A DNA stretch of 53,837 bases from Desulfocapsaceae bacterium (GTDB lineage Bacteria; Desulfobacterota; Desulfobulbia; Desulfobulbales; Desulfocapsaceae), in the NCBI GenBank assembly GCA_031292275.1, contig JARLHL010000003.1, forward strand, positions 1-53,837, given 5' to 3'. Positions 1 through 8,900 of this stretch are shown one piece after another. The notes beneath the pieces were generated by a model. That model was not told where the DNA came from and searched no databases. It saw nothing but the letters and a program-made list of their open reading frames with translations. Positions within the stretch are counted from its first letter, which is position 1; every line of letters begins with the position of its first letter. The translations under genes were made by a program, and so were the position numbers.

Positions 1-279
1 GCTCTGGACCGGATTCCCATTGAAGGAAAATTCGGTCAGGGGAAAAACGGCTACCGGCTCAACTACATCCGGGCCAGACTTCTGAAGACATCGGAAGCAT
101 GGATAAATAGTATCTTCCTGGTGATGAACCTGATGATTCTTCTAAGGGAACTGTATGACGAGCTCCTTTCTCGGGGAAGAAATGTGTGTCTCTTCTTGTT
201 TCATATCTGCTTTACTCGAATTGCCACTGTTCTTCAGGGTATGTTCAGATTTCCAGCAATGAACGTGCTTTTAGAGTAG
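1..279 (+). mobile_element. IS5-type transposase, C-terminal part (cut by window edge)
   Basis: An open frame runs from base 1 to a TAG at 277-279. Its first half carries the C-terminal signature of IS5-type DDE transposases: IEGKFGQGKNGYRLNYIRA, then a stretch containing TSEAWINSIFLVMNL. The E in IEGKFGQGK corresponds to the last acidic catalytic position in that family. The N-terminus lies outside the window, so completeness cannot be judged. The last 30 or so residues are ordinary tail sequence. The IS end should lie in the following 190 bases, but I could not identify a terminal inverted repeat without the other end. It marks the start of the accessory stretch that also contains the fic gene and an IS66 relic. 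Confidence 0.75.
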
Positions 280-470
280 TCGTTTTTTGAGGAGACTCCA
301 CTTACAGGCTCATTTTGTTGCAATACACTGTTCAAATCCTTTAATAGTGCCTCCAAGGCTGTGAATGAGTCCTGCAACCCTCTTACGTGCGCTTCGGTCT
401 GAATCTGCCGAGTCTCCAGAGCAAGATCTCCTCTTGGCTCTTTTGGGTAATTTAAAACTCAACATTCCAC

Positions 471-659
471 TCAATATCGACCATGATCATCATAACCCCT
501 GTCATGGTCGTATCTACCGTCTCTATCATGGTCGCGCCCATGGTCCCTGTCACGATCATGTCTTTCATCTCTATCCGGCCAAGGAGGAGGTAAGATACAG
601 CCCCCAATAGAAAACAATATCGCTGATAATACAATTAACAATATGATTTTTTTCTTCAT
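471..659 (-). CDS. Small His/Asp/Arg-rich lipoprotein
   Basis: A 62-residue protein with a lysine-rich start, a hydrophobic segment (about residues 5-17) and a lipobox-like SIGGC ending at Cys21, so it is probably exported and lipidated. The mature part is PPPWPDRDE followed by a low-complexity tail built almost only from D, R, H, G and Y (DRDHGRDHDRDGRYDHDRG). Such His/Asp tails can bind metal ions, but this is inference; no named family is recognised. A ribosome site (AGAGGGC) lies just before the ATG. Its ATG overlaps the stop of a doubtful upstream frame (656-943) as ATGA. Confidence 0.6.
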   Translation of the reverse strand: MKKKIILLIVLSAILFSIGGCILPPPWPDRDERHDRDRDHGRDHDRDGRYDHDRGYDDHGRY

Positions 660-943
660 TTTTGCCCTCTTTTTTGGTTTTTATCGCAATATATGGAAAA
701 GCCACATATTGATTTTCCTAAGTTTAAGATTCCTCTTACAATGATTTCCCCCCTCTTTCCATCCAAAGTGGCCCTAAACATCGTGGGTTTTGGCGGATAG
801 AAGGTATCCGGATTCTTGGTAACGTCGGGGTAACCTGCTGCGCTACCTGAACCTGTCGCCTCAGCACCGCCGACGTTTTCGCAGTCAGGCTGACCCGATT
901 GTTGGGATTTTTCTCTTTTAAAATATTTATATTTATAATACAT
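656..943 (-). CDS. Doubtful 95-residue frame ahead of the lipoprotein gene
   Basis: This frame would start at an ATG at 943 in AT-rich DNA with no visible ribosome site, and its stop overlaps the ATG of the lipoprotein gene by ATGA, an arrangement typical of coupled genes. The predicted protein has a charged start, a Gly/Ala/Ser-rich middle (GGAEATGSGSAAG) and a Pro-rich part (TFYPPKP), with no signal peptide, membrane segment or known domain. The overlap is the only argument for it; chance is as likely. The stretch 660-1029 otherwise shows nothing recognisable, and no clear promoter for the fic gene downstream on the other strand. Confidence 0.22.
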   Translation of the reverse strand: MYYKYKYFKREKSQQSGQPDCENVGGAEATGSGSAAGYPDVTKNPDTFYPPKPTMFRATLDGKRGEIIVRGILNLGKSICGFSIYCDKNQKRGQK

Positions 944-1029
944 TATTCGTTACATATTTTACGGAAAAATATTGCCATTCTACTTAATTTAGGTGCTTTT
1001 TTAGTTACATTTATCGTGTCAATTTCGCG

Positions 1030-2160
1030 GTGAAAAAAATGAAAGAAATTATGACCTTTAAGTCTGGAAAGTTTTATTTGTGTGATATTTACGATGAAAC
1101 CAAAATTAACAACTTACTTATGCGGGCCACTGTGCTCAACGAAACAGTTGTCGATCTGCCAATTTTACCTGAGCTATCATCGCACCTGGAGCCTGACATT
1201 ATGTATAGCTCAATATCTGGGACTGCTATGATTGAAGGGAATGCAATCACAGGAGAAGATGTTAAAAGAATCGCTGCAGGTGAGGACATAGTCAGTTATA
1301 CCCAAAAAGACAAACAAGAAATAAAGAATTTAATAAATGCTTACAATTTGTTATCTGGCTTTGAGCCTGCTGACGAGCCATTTACTTTAACAGAAGAAAT
1401 AATCAAAAAATTACATAAAATTATTACCGGCAATGTTCTACTTGAAAACAATATACCAGGACAGTACCGAAACGAAGTGGTTTATGTCGGAGACAAGGCT
1501 CATGGGGGTAAATATACTCCTCCTAAAATATCAGCTGACATAAAAAATCTAATGACCGAGTTTGTTAGTTGGATAAATAGCGAAGAAATAAAAATACTTA
1601 ACCCATTTATCCGTGCTGCCCTCGCCCATTATCACTTTTGTCTTATTCATCCTTTTGCTGACGGAAACGGGAGGACGGCGAGAATAATAGAAGCCTTATT
1701 ACTCCAAACCTCCAACATTAAATACGTACCCAAGAAAATATCTAATTATTACTATCGAAATGTCGATGATTATTACATTTCTTTTTCAAAAAGCATTAAT
1801 CTTAAAAAAAATATTACCCCATTTGTAGAGTTTATGCTAAAGGCGTCTGTCGAAAGCCTGCATAGCATTAAGGAATCTATTGTTTATTTCATCAGAAAAT
1901 TTACGCTCAGAGATTTTTATGCATTCGAGAAAAAAGAGAAAAGAATTACAACACGTCAATTTGACCTGCTTTTATTGTTGTTAGACAATCAAGCTCCATT
2001 CAGTTTAAAAGATTTGACGGAAAAGTCTCCCTTCTCTCTTCTATACAGGAGAGTTTCGACTCAAACTGCCAGGCGGGACTTGAAAAAGTTAACCGAGAAA
2101 AATATTCTTCATATTTCGAATGACAACAAATATTCCTTAAACCTACGAGCACTTGGATAG
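1030..2160 (+). CDS. Fic-domain protein with inhibitory helix and C-terminal winged helix
   Basis: A 376-residue Fic family protein, expected to transfer AMP or a similar nucleotide group to target proteins. The catalytic loop [12 protein letters not shown] is at residues 207-217 with His207 intact. Upstream, TAMIEGN (65-71) fits the (S/T)xxxE(G/N) inhibitory motif, here N-terminal to the Fic core, which makes it a class II, self-inhibited enzyme. [10 protein letters not shown] (about 145-154) is the usual Fic_N flanking segment. Residues about 300-376 look like a winged helix-turn-helix. The start taken is GTG at 1030; ATG codons at 1039 and 1051 are alternatives and no ribosome site decides. 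The gene is clearly more AT-rich than its surroundings and ends directly against an IS66 relic, so it was probably acquired. No antitoxin gene is seen beside it. Confidence 0.9.
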   Translation: MKKMKEIMTFKSGKFYLCDIYDETKINNLLMRATVLNETVVDLPILPELSSHLEPDIMYSSISGTAMIEGNAITGEDVKRIAAGEDIVSYTQKDKQEIKNLINAYNLLSGFEPADEPFTLTEEIIKKLHKIITGNVLLENNIPGQYRNEVVYVGDKAHGGKYTPPKISADIKNLMTEFVSWINSEEIKILNPFIRAALAHYHFCLIHPFADGNGRTARIIEALLLQTSNIKYVPKKISNYYYRNVDDYYISFSKSINLKKNITPFVEFMLKASVESLHSIKESIVYFIRKFTLRDFYAFEKKEKRITTRQFDLLLLLLDNQAPFSLKDLTEKSPFSLLYRRVSTQTARRDLKKLTEKNILHISNDNKYSLNLRALG

Positions 2161-2342
2161 CATATTTTGTAGCCTCCTGCAACCGCAAGCAGGATATCGT
2201 GAAGATCTTGTATTGGGATCGCAACGGCTTTTGCCTCTGGCAAAAGCGTCTGGAAAAAGATACGTACCGGTGTGGGACGAGTGCAGAGGCAATGCCTTTT
2301 GGAACCGGGGAGTCGCATTGGCTGATGAAGGAGCCTTCGTGA
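2160..2342 (+). pseudogene. IS66-family TnpB (Orf2) relic
   Basis: Beginning at the last base of the fic stop codon, one frame reads [19 protein letters not shown] and then [12 protein letters not shown]. This is the core signature of the IS66 accessory protein TnpB, whose usual form is [24 protein letters not shown]. The typical N-terminal part is missing and the frame decays after about codon 38 before a TGA at 2340-2342, so this is a fragment. The complete TnpB is about 115 residues. Neither IS66 transposase (TnpC) nor TnpA is present nearby. Confidence 0.75.
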
Positions 2343-2410
2343 GCGCAGCGGGACGCGCACGGTAATTTGTCTTTTCAATCTCCCACCGGGCCGCCATGAG
2401 TTCTATGGCA

Positions 2411-2572
2411 TTACTTGGGATGTGTCTTCCACAAAACCAGCATCTTTGTTATTGTCCACAGGCCGTGGAGACATATGCAGACCATGCGGACGACAAGGAT
2501 CATCAGCGGAATTACGATCATTGCAGCGGGTATGAAGAGGAGAACCAGAATAAGGCTCGAGATTGAGAACAT
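2411..2572 (-). CDS. Possible 53-residue membrane protein
   Basis: The frame starts at ATG 2572 with a well-placed GGAG (complement of 2580-2583, 7 bases upstream). It encodes a short, strongly hydrophobic protein: MFSISSLILVLLFIPAAMIV, then a second hydrophobic run and a short basic tail ending WKTHPK. One or two membrane spans are likely. No family is recognised. A longer frame open to 2767 exists, but its upstream part runs through the dispersed repeat at 2651-2716 and lacks a good start. The ribosome site and membrane profile are the only support. Confidence 0.4.
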   Translation of the reverse strand: MFSISSLILVLLFIPAAMIVIPLMILVVRMVCICLHGLWTITKMLVLWKTHPK

Positions 2573-2650
2573 TATTAATCTCCGCGCATGAAGGATGCAA
2601 ATTCCCTTTCGTTCGTTTTTATATGGAAACCCGTCGGAAACAGTGGCATT

Positions 2651-2716
2651 GCCTTGCTGAAATGACGTGTCTTCATACTCCGTTGGGCTGGCAGATCTGG
2701 CCCGGCCATGCTGGTT
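2651..2716 (+). repeat. Dispersed ~66-bp repeat, copy A
   Basis: This copy matches those at 35726-35792 and 53761-53827 over its whole length. Shared blocks in order are GCC-TGCTG, AATGACG, TTCA, CGTTG, GGCTGG, then GGCC-GGCCATGCTGG. The GGCTGG and CCGGCC arms can pair as a hairpin. This copy has one base fewer before GGCTGG and is the most diverged. It sits in a gene-poor gap between the fic/IS66 relic and the CBS genes. The rest of this gap up to 2901 shows nothing else. Confidence 0.7.
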
Positions 2717-2901
2717 AGAAGAGAGGTGATGCCTGGAAAGTGATGGAAAATATTCTCTACAGCTCACATTTTATATGAATCAAAGACCAACGAGAATCGG
2801 CTCTGGCCTGATTTTCCGGTACGTCCTTTCACTACAGCAAGGTAGGCTGCATACCGATGTATAACCCGACAATACCTCTTATCTTCCATGAAGGACCAGC
2901 A

Positions 2902-3375
2902 ATGAAGGAATTCGCCAGGGATATCATGCGCAGAAGTTTCCAGACCCTGCACGAAGAAATGTCGATTATGGAGGCAGTTAACGCATTCAAATCTTCAGGA
3001 GCGACTGAAGAAAGGATGATATTCGGAATGATGGTCACGGACAGAAACGACAGGCTTGTCGGGATGCTCTCTCTGTACGACATTCTCCTCTTCATCCTCC
3101 CTAAATATGCTCATATATGGGGGGCGATCGAGGATCTGGATATTTCAAGGATGATCACGTCTTCATGCGAACAGGCCCGCAACATACGGGTGGCGGATAT
3201 TATGACCTCTGAGGTAATCAGCGTAGGCCCGGATGCGAACCTGATCCTGCTGCTGGACATCATGATCAAAAAGCATGTGCGCCGCATACCGGTAATCGAA
3301 GAGGAACGTATTCAGGGTATCGTCTATCTCTCTGACATATTCAATCATATTGCCGATCGCCTCACCCAAAGCTGA
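2902..3375 (+). CDS. CBS-domain pair protein
   Basis: A protein of about 157 residues made of two CBS motifs forming one Bateman module, the type that binds adenine nucleotides. The first begins at MKEFARDIMRRSFQTLHEE, the second at RVADIMTSEVISVGPDANL and closes with RRIPVIEEERIQGIVYLSD. There is no attached enzyme or transporter domain. I chose ATG 2902 because GAAGGA stands 6 bases upstream and the CBS fold starts there; ATG 2857 in the same frame would add 15 residues with a weaker site. It lies 14 bases before the second CBS gene, so the two are probably cotranscribed. Confidence 0.85.
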   Translation: MKEFARDIMRRSFQTLHEEMSIMEAVNAFKSSGATEERMIFGMMVTDRNDRLVGMLSLYDILLFILPKYAHIWGAIEDLDISRMITSSCEQARNIRVADIMTSEVISVGPDANLILLLDIMIKKHVRRIPVIEEERIQGIVYLSDIFNHIADRLTQS

Positions 3376-3389
3376 ACCCGGAGGAAAAG

Positions 3390-4292
3390 ATGGGAGCTGT
3401 TCGCAACTCAAATATCCTTTCCAATCTCGCCGTCAGGACTGCAATGCGTCGGCGTGTCGTTACATTGCCTCCTTTGGCCTCGCTGAAGCAATGCATCAAC
3501 CATCTCATTAAATTTAAGGTAAACGCATTGCTCGTTTCAGATGAACAACTGGCAATAACCGGGCTCATCTCAAAAACGGATATCATCGGCGCCTATTATG
3601 CAGGACTGCCTTTCGAGACCCCTGTCATGGATATCATGACTCGCCTGCCCCTCTTCTGCAGCGAGGATGAGTCTCTCGAACAGGCGCTGAATATCATGCA
3701 GGAAAACACAGCAAGCAGGCTTTATGTTCAAGATGGGGCGGGACAGATCAAGGGAGTTATTGCCGCCCCCGACATAGTCGGAATGCTGTATAGGTATTGC
3801 CGCCGGTGTCCGCAGAGCCGGTGGAGGCCAGGCCGATACGCAGGAGACCCTGAATTATCCCGGGGAATTAAGGTTAAAGAGATAATGACGCCATCGGCAA
3901 CAAGTTTTTCAGTCGATGACATCTTGTCTGTGATCATGGAAGGACTTTCCACGGAGAGCATCGATACGGTTCTCATCCGGGACCGGGAGGACACACCCGT
4001 GGGAGTGGTATCCAAGACCGACCTTATCCTGGCATATCGTCATGGCCTGCCGACGGAGTCCCCGGCATCTCAGATTATGAGCGCTCCGGTCCTGAGCGTG
4101 AATCAAGAGGAATACATGGATACCGCCCTGAAACAACTCATTCTCTGTCAACTCCAGCGGATTTTTGTCTTCAAAGAAAGGCCTGACAATATCATCGGCG
4201 CACTCAATCTGTCGGAATCGGTTCGGAAGCGTTCCGGCTCCTGCCAGGCTTGTATCATATGCAGGATGCGCTTAGAGGACTATGACATCTGA
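3390..4292 (+). CDS. Four-CBS-repeat protein with cysteine clusters
   Basis: A 300-residue protein with four CBS repeats (two Bateman modules). Repeat starts are visible at about residues 15 (VRTAMRRRVVTLPP), 79 (VMDIMTRLPLFCSEDE), 160 (VKEIMTPSATSFSVDD) and 225 (ASQIMSAPVLSVNQEE). A GGAGG ribosome site precedes the ATG. Two cysteine clusters stand out: CRRC at 137-140, in the linker between modules, and CQACIIC at 285-291 near the C-terminus. They could bind a metal or sense redox state, which is inference. With the upstream CBS gene it forms a two-gene unit that probably senses adenylates; the output partner is not in the window. The 89-base gap to the convergent phospholipase gene holds only a weak hairpin near 4303-4318. 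Confidence 0.87.
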   Translation: MGAVRNSNILSNLAVRTAMRRRVVTLPPLASLKQCINHLIKFKVNALLVSDEQLAITGLISKTDIIGAYYAGLPFETPVMDIMTRLPLFCSEDESLEQALNIMQENTASRLYVQDGAGQIKGVIAAPDIVGMLYRYCRRCPQSRWRPGRYAGDPELSRGIKVKEIMTPSATSFSVDDILSVIMEGLSTESIDTVLIRDREDTPVGVVSKTDLILAYRHGLPTESPASQIMSAPVLSVNQEEYMDTALKQLILCQLQRIFVFKERPDNIIGALNLSESVRKRSGSCQACIICRMRLEDYDI

Positions 4293-4381
4293 GGGCTGGC
4301 AGAGTATCGAAAAATACTTCTTCAAATCTCCTCCATCCAGCCGTGAAACATGCCCATGACATCCTTGCCGCTGCATGCGCT

Positions 4382-5497
4382 TTATAGACCCCAATCTGTG
4401 ATCATTATCCCCGCGCTGATACGGTTTGAACTTGAGTTATAGTCGAGTAAACTTTCTCCATAACCGTTGAAGTACTGAATATAAAAGCTGATTTTATCAT
4501 TAAACGCCGAGAGCGGCACACTCAGGTCCAACTGCAGCGCCCCCTTGTTGTCGGCTGTTCGGAGATTGTTGCGCCACATTATACCGAATCTGTAATCTTT
4601 CCAATAATATATACCGCTGATTTCTCCATGTCCCATGTATTTTTCAATGTCGGGATTATCGTCATTCTGACTGTTTTCCGGCAGCCTGTACCAGAGTTTC
4701 ACGAAGAGGTCGAATTCGTTCCTGTCTTCTTCCCGTTCTTTGTCAAAAACCTTTTCGAACCCAAATTCGGTGAATAAACGGTTCCAACTTCGGGAAAGCG
4801 GTCTGGAGCGACCGTTTGATTGATGAATGAAGCCCGCATTGACAATGCGCAAGTTCATCAGATTCAGATCGAGAACATCGTAATTTGTCCGGTAGGTAAA
4901 GAACCCTTCCGGAGCATAGTTGGTATCGCGAAAGGGAGCGGAGAACGCTGAATTATACAGTTGCCAGAAGGAAATCTGGGTATAGCCTAACCAGAAATCA
5001 AGTTTTTTGCCAAAAAAATCATCCGGCAGCGGCCGCAGCTTGCCGCTCAATTGGAACACGGCCTCTGTGTTTTGGGGTTTTGCCGTCGGGTCGACATCCA
5101 GCATCGTTTCTTTGTTGGGCGTGTTGTTGTATGCGGCAAACAAGAAATAGTTCGGATTATGCCACTGGACCAATGGTGCATTTTTGCGGCTTTCTTCATC
5201 AAGGTCCCAATGTTTTTCCATCATGGAAATTCGATGAACCGGCTTATGCTGTTTCTCGGCATCAGGTTCAGCCGCGTTCACAATTGCTGCAGGGCCAGTT
5301 CGTTTGGAGAGATTGTCATAACATGCAAGCCTTTCATCCTTATCCTTTTCAGCCGCACATCTTTCAATCGCTTCTGTCATATCGGCAGGGATTTCTTTGG
5401 AAAAAATAAGCTCCGGATAAAAAAAAAGAAGCATGAGACAAAATAACACGCCCAATCGCCTTTCTTCATGCCCGGCCCAGCCGCTGGTATTTTTCAT
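4382..5497 (-). CDS. pldA: Outer-membrane phospholipase A (OMPLA)
   Basis: Phospholipase A of the outer membrane, which hydrolyses acyl chains of misplaced phospholipids. The catalytic motif is complete: His225 and Ser227 in FIHQSNGRS and Asn239 in SRSWNRLF. The 14-residue spacing from His to Asn equals that of the E. coli enzyme (His142, Ser144, Asn156). Start ATG 5497 is chosen because GGAGG stands 5 bases upstream; a longer frame to 5629 has no comparable site. Residues 1-33 form a signal peptide. Between it and the barrel lies an extra segment of about 100 residues with a Cys-containing motif (AIERCAAEKDKDERLACYD) seen in other proteobacterial envelope proteins, so the protein (371 residues) is longer than the E. 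coli one. It ends with a barrel-like C-terminus. Confidence 0.88.
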   Translation of the reverse strand: MKNTSGWAGHEERRLGVLFCLMLLFFYPELIFSKEIPADMTEAIERCAAEKDKDERLACYDNLSKRTGPAAIVNAAEPDAEKQHKPVHRISMMEKHWDLDEESRKNAPLVQWHNPNYFLFAAYNNTPNKETMLDVDPTAKPQNTEAVFQLSGKLRPLPDDFFGKKLDFWLGYTQISFWQLYNSAFSAPFRDTNYAPEGFFTYRTNYDVLDLNLMNLRIVNAGFIHQSNGRSRPLSRSWNRLFTEFGFEKVFDKEREEDRNEFDLFVKLWYRLPENSQNDDNPDIEKYMGHGEISGIYYWKDYRFGIMWRNNLRTADNKGALQLDLSVPLSAFNDKISFYIQYFNGYGESLLDYNSSSNRISAGIMITDWGL

Positions 5498-5650
5498 GGT
5501 AACCTCCATTTCAGGTCTTCTGGGGTGGAAATCTTCAGTGTAACACAGGAAAGCAGCAAAGGTGAATGATGATTTCCAACAAACCTCCGATATCCATATC
5601 CACACCTGGGCAAAAGGATCATTTTGCAACAGGCTTTGTCACATCATTTT

Positions 5651-5950
5651 CTATCGGGCAAAGGGGAAAGGAGTTAGCGAAGAGCCGGATCCCGATGGAG
5701 GTATCGCTATGGCAGTCTCTATGGAGATGGTCTTGACGACCGTCTCGTTTATGGACTCCGGGGGGAATTCGCAGGTGGCCGGGGTGATGTTTTCCGTATC
5801 GCGGGTACCGATGCTCCAACCGATCCTGGCCGGAACAAAATCAGTCCCATCGTCGGCCCCGGGTAAAATCGCCGCCTTAGACCTGCATGCAGGAAAAAGG
5901 CAGAAACTTTCGGTTATCCGGACGGCATCAACAGATAAAGGGCACGGCCG
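5651..5950 (-). pseudogene. Start-less open frame after the 1258-residue gene (possible frameshifted tail)
   Basis: On the minus strand a frame of 99 codons is open from just after a TGA at 5951-5953 to a TAG at 5651-5653, with no ATG, GTG or TTG in it. It reads plausibly as protein (DGTDFVPARIGWSIGTRDTE, then ITPATCEFPPESINETVV), with GC-rich third positions. It overlaps the last 8 codons of the 1258-residue gene in the +1 frame, so a single-base change between 5928 and 5950 would join the two. It may be a lost C-terminal extension of that gene, a decayed separate gene, or chance. The remaining 5498-5650 shows nothing. Confidence 0.35.
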
Positions 5951-8900
5951 TCAGCGGCGAGGTCCGGAGGATACGGCGCGAGCCGAGCCCGGCTCCGAGA
6001 GGATCCTCCCGCAGAGTATCCGTCGAGGTGCCGCCGGCACCGGTTGTACCGGTTGAGTCGGCGACCAGATCTCGGTTGGGATCCACCAGAGGCCCCGGAA
6101 GGACTTCAACCGCGAGGACGCTCAGGGCCGTGCCTGCAGGCAGGCAGACCAGGGTCAAACGGGCCTCAATGTCTTTTTGCGGAAAGAGGATCCCAGCAAT
6201 CGGGCTGCGGTTGGGTCCATGCTGCGGATTCAGACGGATCTGACCTTTGAGTGGCGAATTCGCAAGGATCGTGCCTTCGCGGTGATCGAGAAGAATATTG
6301 CGGTACGATGCGCCGTCCGCCTGCAGGACCTGGGCATACAGCATGAACCAGATGCGGGTCTGAGGATCGCCCGTCTTGAGATCATAGAGGCGATTGCCGT
6401 TGTAGACAGTGACGGCAAACGGGGCTGTGGCGCCGACGCCATTGGCGATGCGCTGCGGGGTGCAGATCAGATGCGGACAGGGATGCTGGATGCCGCTGAC
6501 ACGTAACGGACGGCCGAACCGGCCTTGGGCCGTGGACCACAGGCCGGCATGGCCGACCCGAAATTCATAGGTCCAGAAGCCGAACAGCTCGAGATCCTCT
6601 GCAGTCAGATTGGCAGGCAACGGCAGCAGAAAGTGCCTGCCGGAGCTCCCGACCCCCACCGGGTCTGCGGGAACCATCCGGGTCATGGCCTCAAGGCCGG
6701 ATTCGTCGCCCGACTGACCGGAAAAGATCCGTCGGACGGGCTCAGGGTCGACAGGGAGCGCCGGCTCGATCGTGTCGGCCAGCATCCGGGATACATTGTA
6801 CTGCGGCAACAGGTCGCCTGCGAGCAGAGGATCGGGGCCATAGGCAAGGACACGGGCAAAATAGGTATCCTCCGGATCATTGATCGGACTGTCAAACTCG
6901 ATCCATAAAAACCGGTCGCGCAGTGCCGTTTCCGCATACGTGGGCGAATGATGATATGGGGATTCGGCAATACCGGTGGCGACGATCTTCGGCACCTGCA
7001 CCGGCGGGGTCGTGACGGGGAGATGGATCGTGAAGGGGTATTGCTGGGAAGCGGCGGAATTGAAGCTGGCCGTGACGGTATAGTTGAGCTGGAGTTCCTT
7101 CGGGAAATCGCCGGGCCCCGGCTGCGGATTTACGCCGTCGAAGAAAATGATGCGGCTGAAAGAACGCTGGGGCTTTTGTCCCGGATTGCCGGAGATGCCA
7201 GGGCCTATGACCGGAGGCAGCAGGACCGTGCCGATGTCACGGCCGTCCCGCTGGTAGCTCAAGGCCGGGCTGCCGAAGCCTGTCCAGGTCCAATCACGCT
7301 CAACATCGAGAACCAGGGCGACAAGCCAATGGCCGAGCAGTTCGGTTTGATTGGAAAACACAAAAGAGCCGCCGTCCGGGGATATGCTGTGCCGAAGCGT
7401 GCCGGAACCGCCGAAGACGGTGCGGATCCCCGGCTGACCGGTAAATGTGAGGTCTTGCTGCTGCAAATTCATCTGCTGCCCGAGTATCTGGGCAATGTTT
7501 GCTCCGGGCTGGAAGAAGAAGGCCTGGAGCTGCAGCTCCGGAGTACTGGTAAAAAGCGCGTCCTCGGCGGCTGCCTCCTTCCGCACGGCATAATCCGACG
7601 ACAGGCCCACCATGGCTGCGTCGGACCCGTAATACCCGGTGCGTACCGCAGCCTTCGGGAAAAGACGCACACGAATGTCGCGCGAGGTCGGGATCGGCAG
7701 AGTGGTCGTCCCGATCGGCGGGGGGGGGATTTTCGCGATGTCGTCGATGCCGTCGGTATAGTCAAGGGCAAGGGTGACGGTGGGATCGGCTCCGGCCGGG
7801 AAAGGCACTTCAACGGAGTAGAGAACGCGATACAGGCCGTCGAGATCCCCAGGATCGGTTCCCGACTGGCCGGTATCGTTTATCGGGATGCGGGCTTCGA
7901 CACGCACCTCGAAGCGGTCGACATCGGGATCGGGCACATTGATCGCCCGCCCGCTGGCCCAGGCCTGCTGAATGAGCGTGCCGAGATTTGCCAGGTCAAA
8001 GGTGGAAGGGTCGACACCGGCGAATACGGCCTCGGGGTAACTGATCCGGGGGCGCTGGACGCTCAGGGTCTGGATAGTGCGCACAGCCGGAGGTGCGAGA
8101 GCGGGCGGGGCCACAGGAAACGGCGTCAGTCCCGGCGAGGCCGCGACCTCCAACGACTTTGGCGGCACATAACGGAGAAAGCGGATAGCGGTTGTAGGTG
8201 CCGGTCCGGGGTGGATGGCCGGATCGGTCATCAACGGGCCGCCGCCGGTGATATCCACCAGGCGCACACGAAATTCGTAGGTATTGCCGTAGCGCAGGAC
8301 CGGGACGGCGGTCAGGTCGGGATTGGGATTGGCAAGAGTCAGCGGCGGCAGGGGCGGCGGCGGGCTGCTGTTGGCATTCTGCACGGCAAATGCCAGAAGA
8401 TTCACAACCGGATCGGGCAGGACCAGGCTTGAGCCGGCCCACTGCGCAAAATACAGCGGCAGCCAGGCCGGATTATCGTTCATGGAATTGTCGTCCATGC
8501 TGACCCGCACGGGGGCCGGAGACAGCCAGAATTCATTGCCGCTGATCGATGTTGAAGCGGGCGCCCCGTAAGTGGTCTGGTTGAACGGCAAGGTGCCGTT
8601 GACCACGCAGAGCGAATCCCATTGGCTATCCCCCTGCAGACGCACGTCGACCCGATAGCCCTGGACTCCGAGGGGCGCTTCGGGAGTGAGGGTGGTCGCA
8701 CCGACACGATCGCGCAATAAATCGATCTGATTGTTGAGCCAGACCGTCACCTGTTCATCGTCCCAGCCGAGTTGAATTCCGGCTTCGGTGCCGGGGGCGA
8801 TCTGGTCGGCATCAAGCGTGGCTGTGTCGATGGTCTCGGGCTGGTTGGCATGGACGATCTGCGCAAAACCGTCGTCATACTCTTCGGCTTCGAGCTGGGC

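Noticed and set aside
300-360. TTCAAATCC-like tRNA T-loop near 330
   Set aside because: No acceptor stem, anticodon arm or CCA context could be built around it; no tRNA found anywhere in the window.
6948-8432. 494-codon frame on the plus strand inside the 1258-residue gene
   Set aside because: It is a by-product of the GC-rich codon pattern of the minus-strand gene; its composition (Arg/Gly-rich) is not protein-like and it has no ribosome site.
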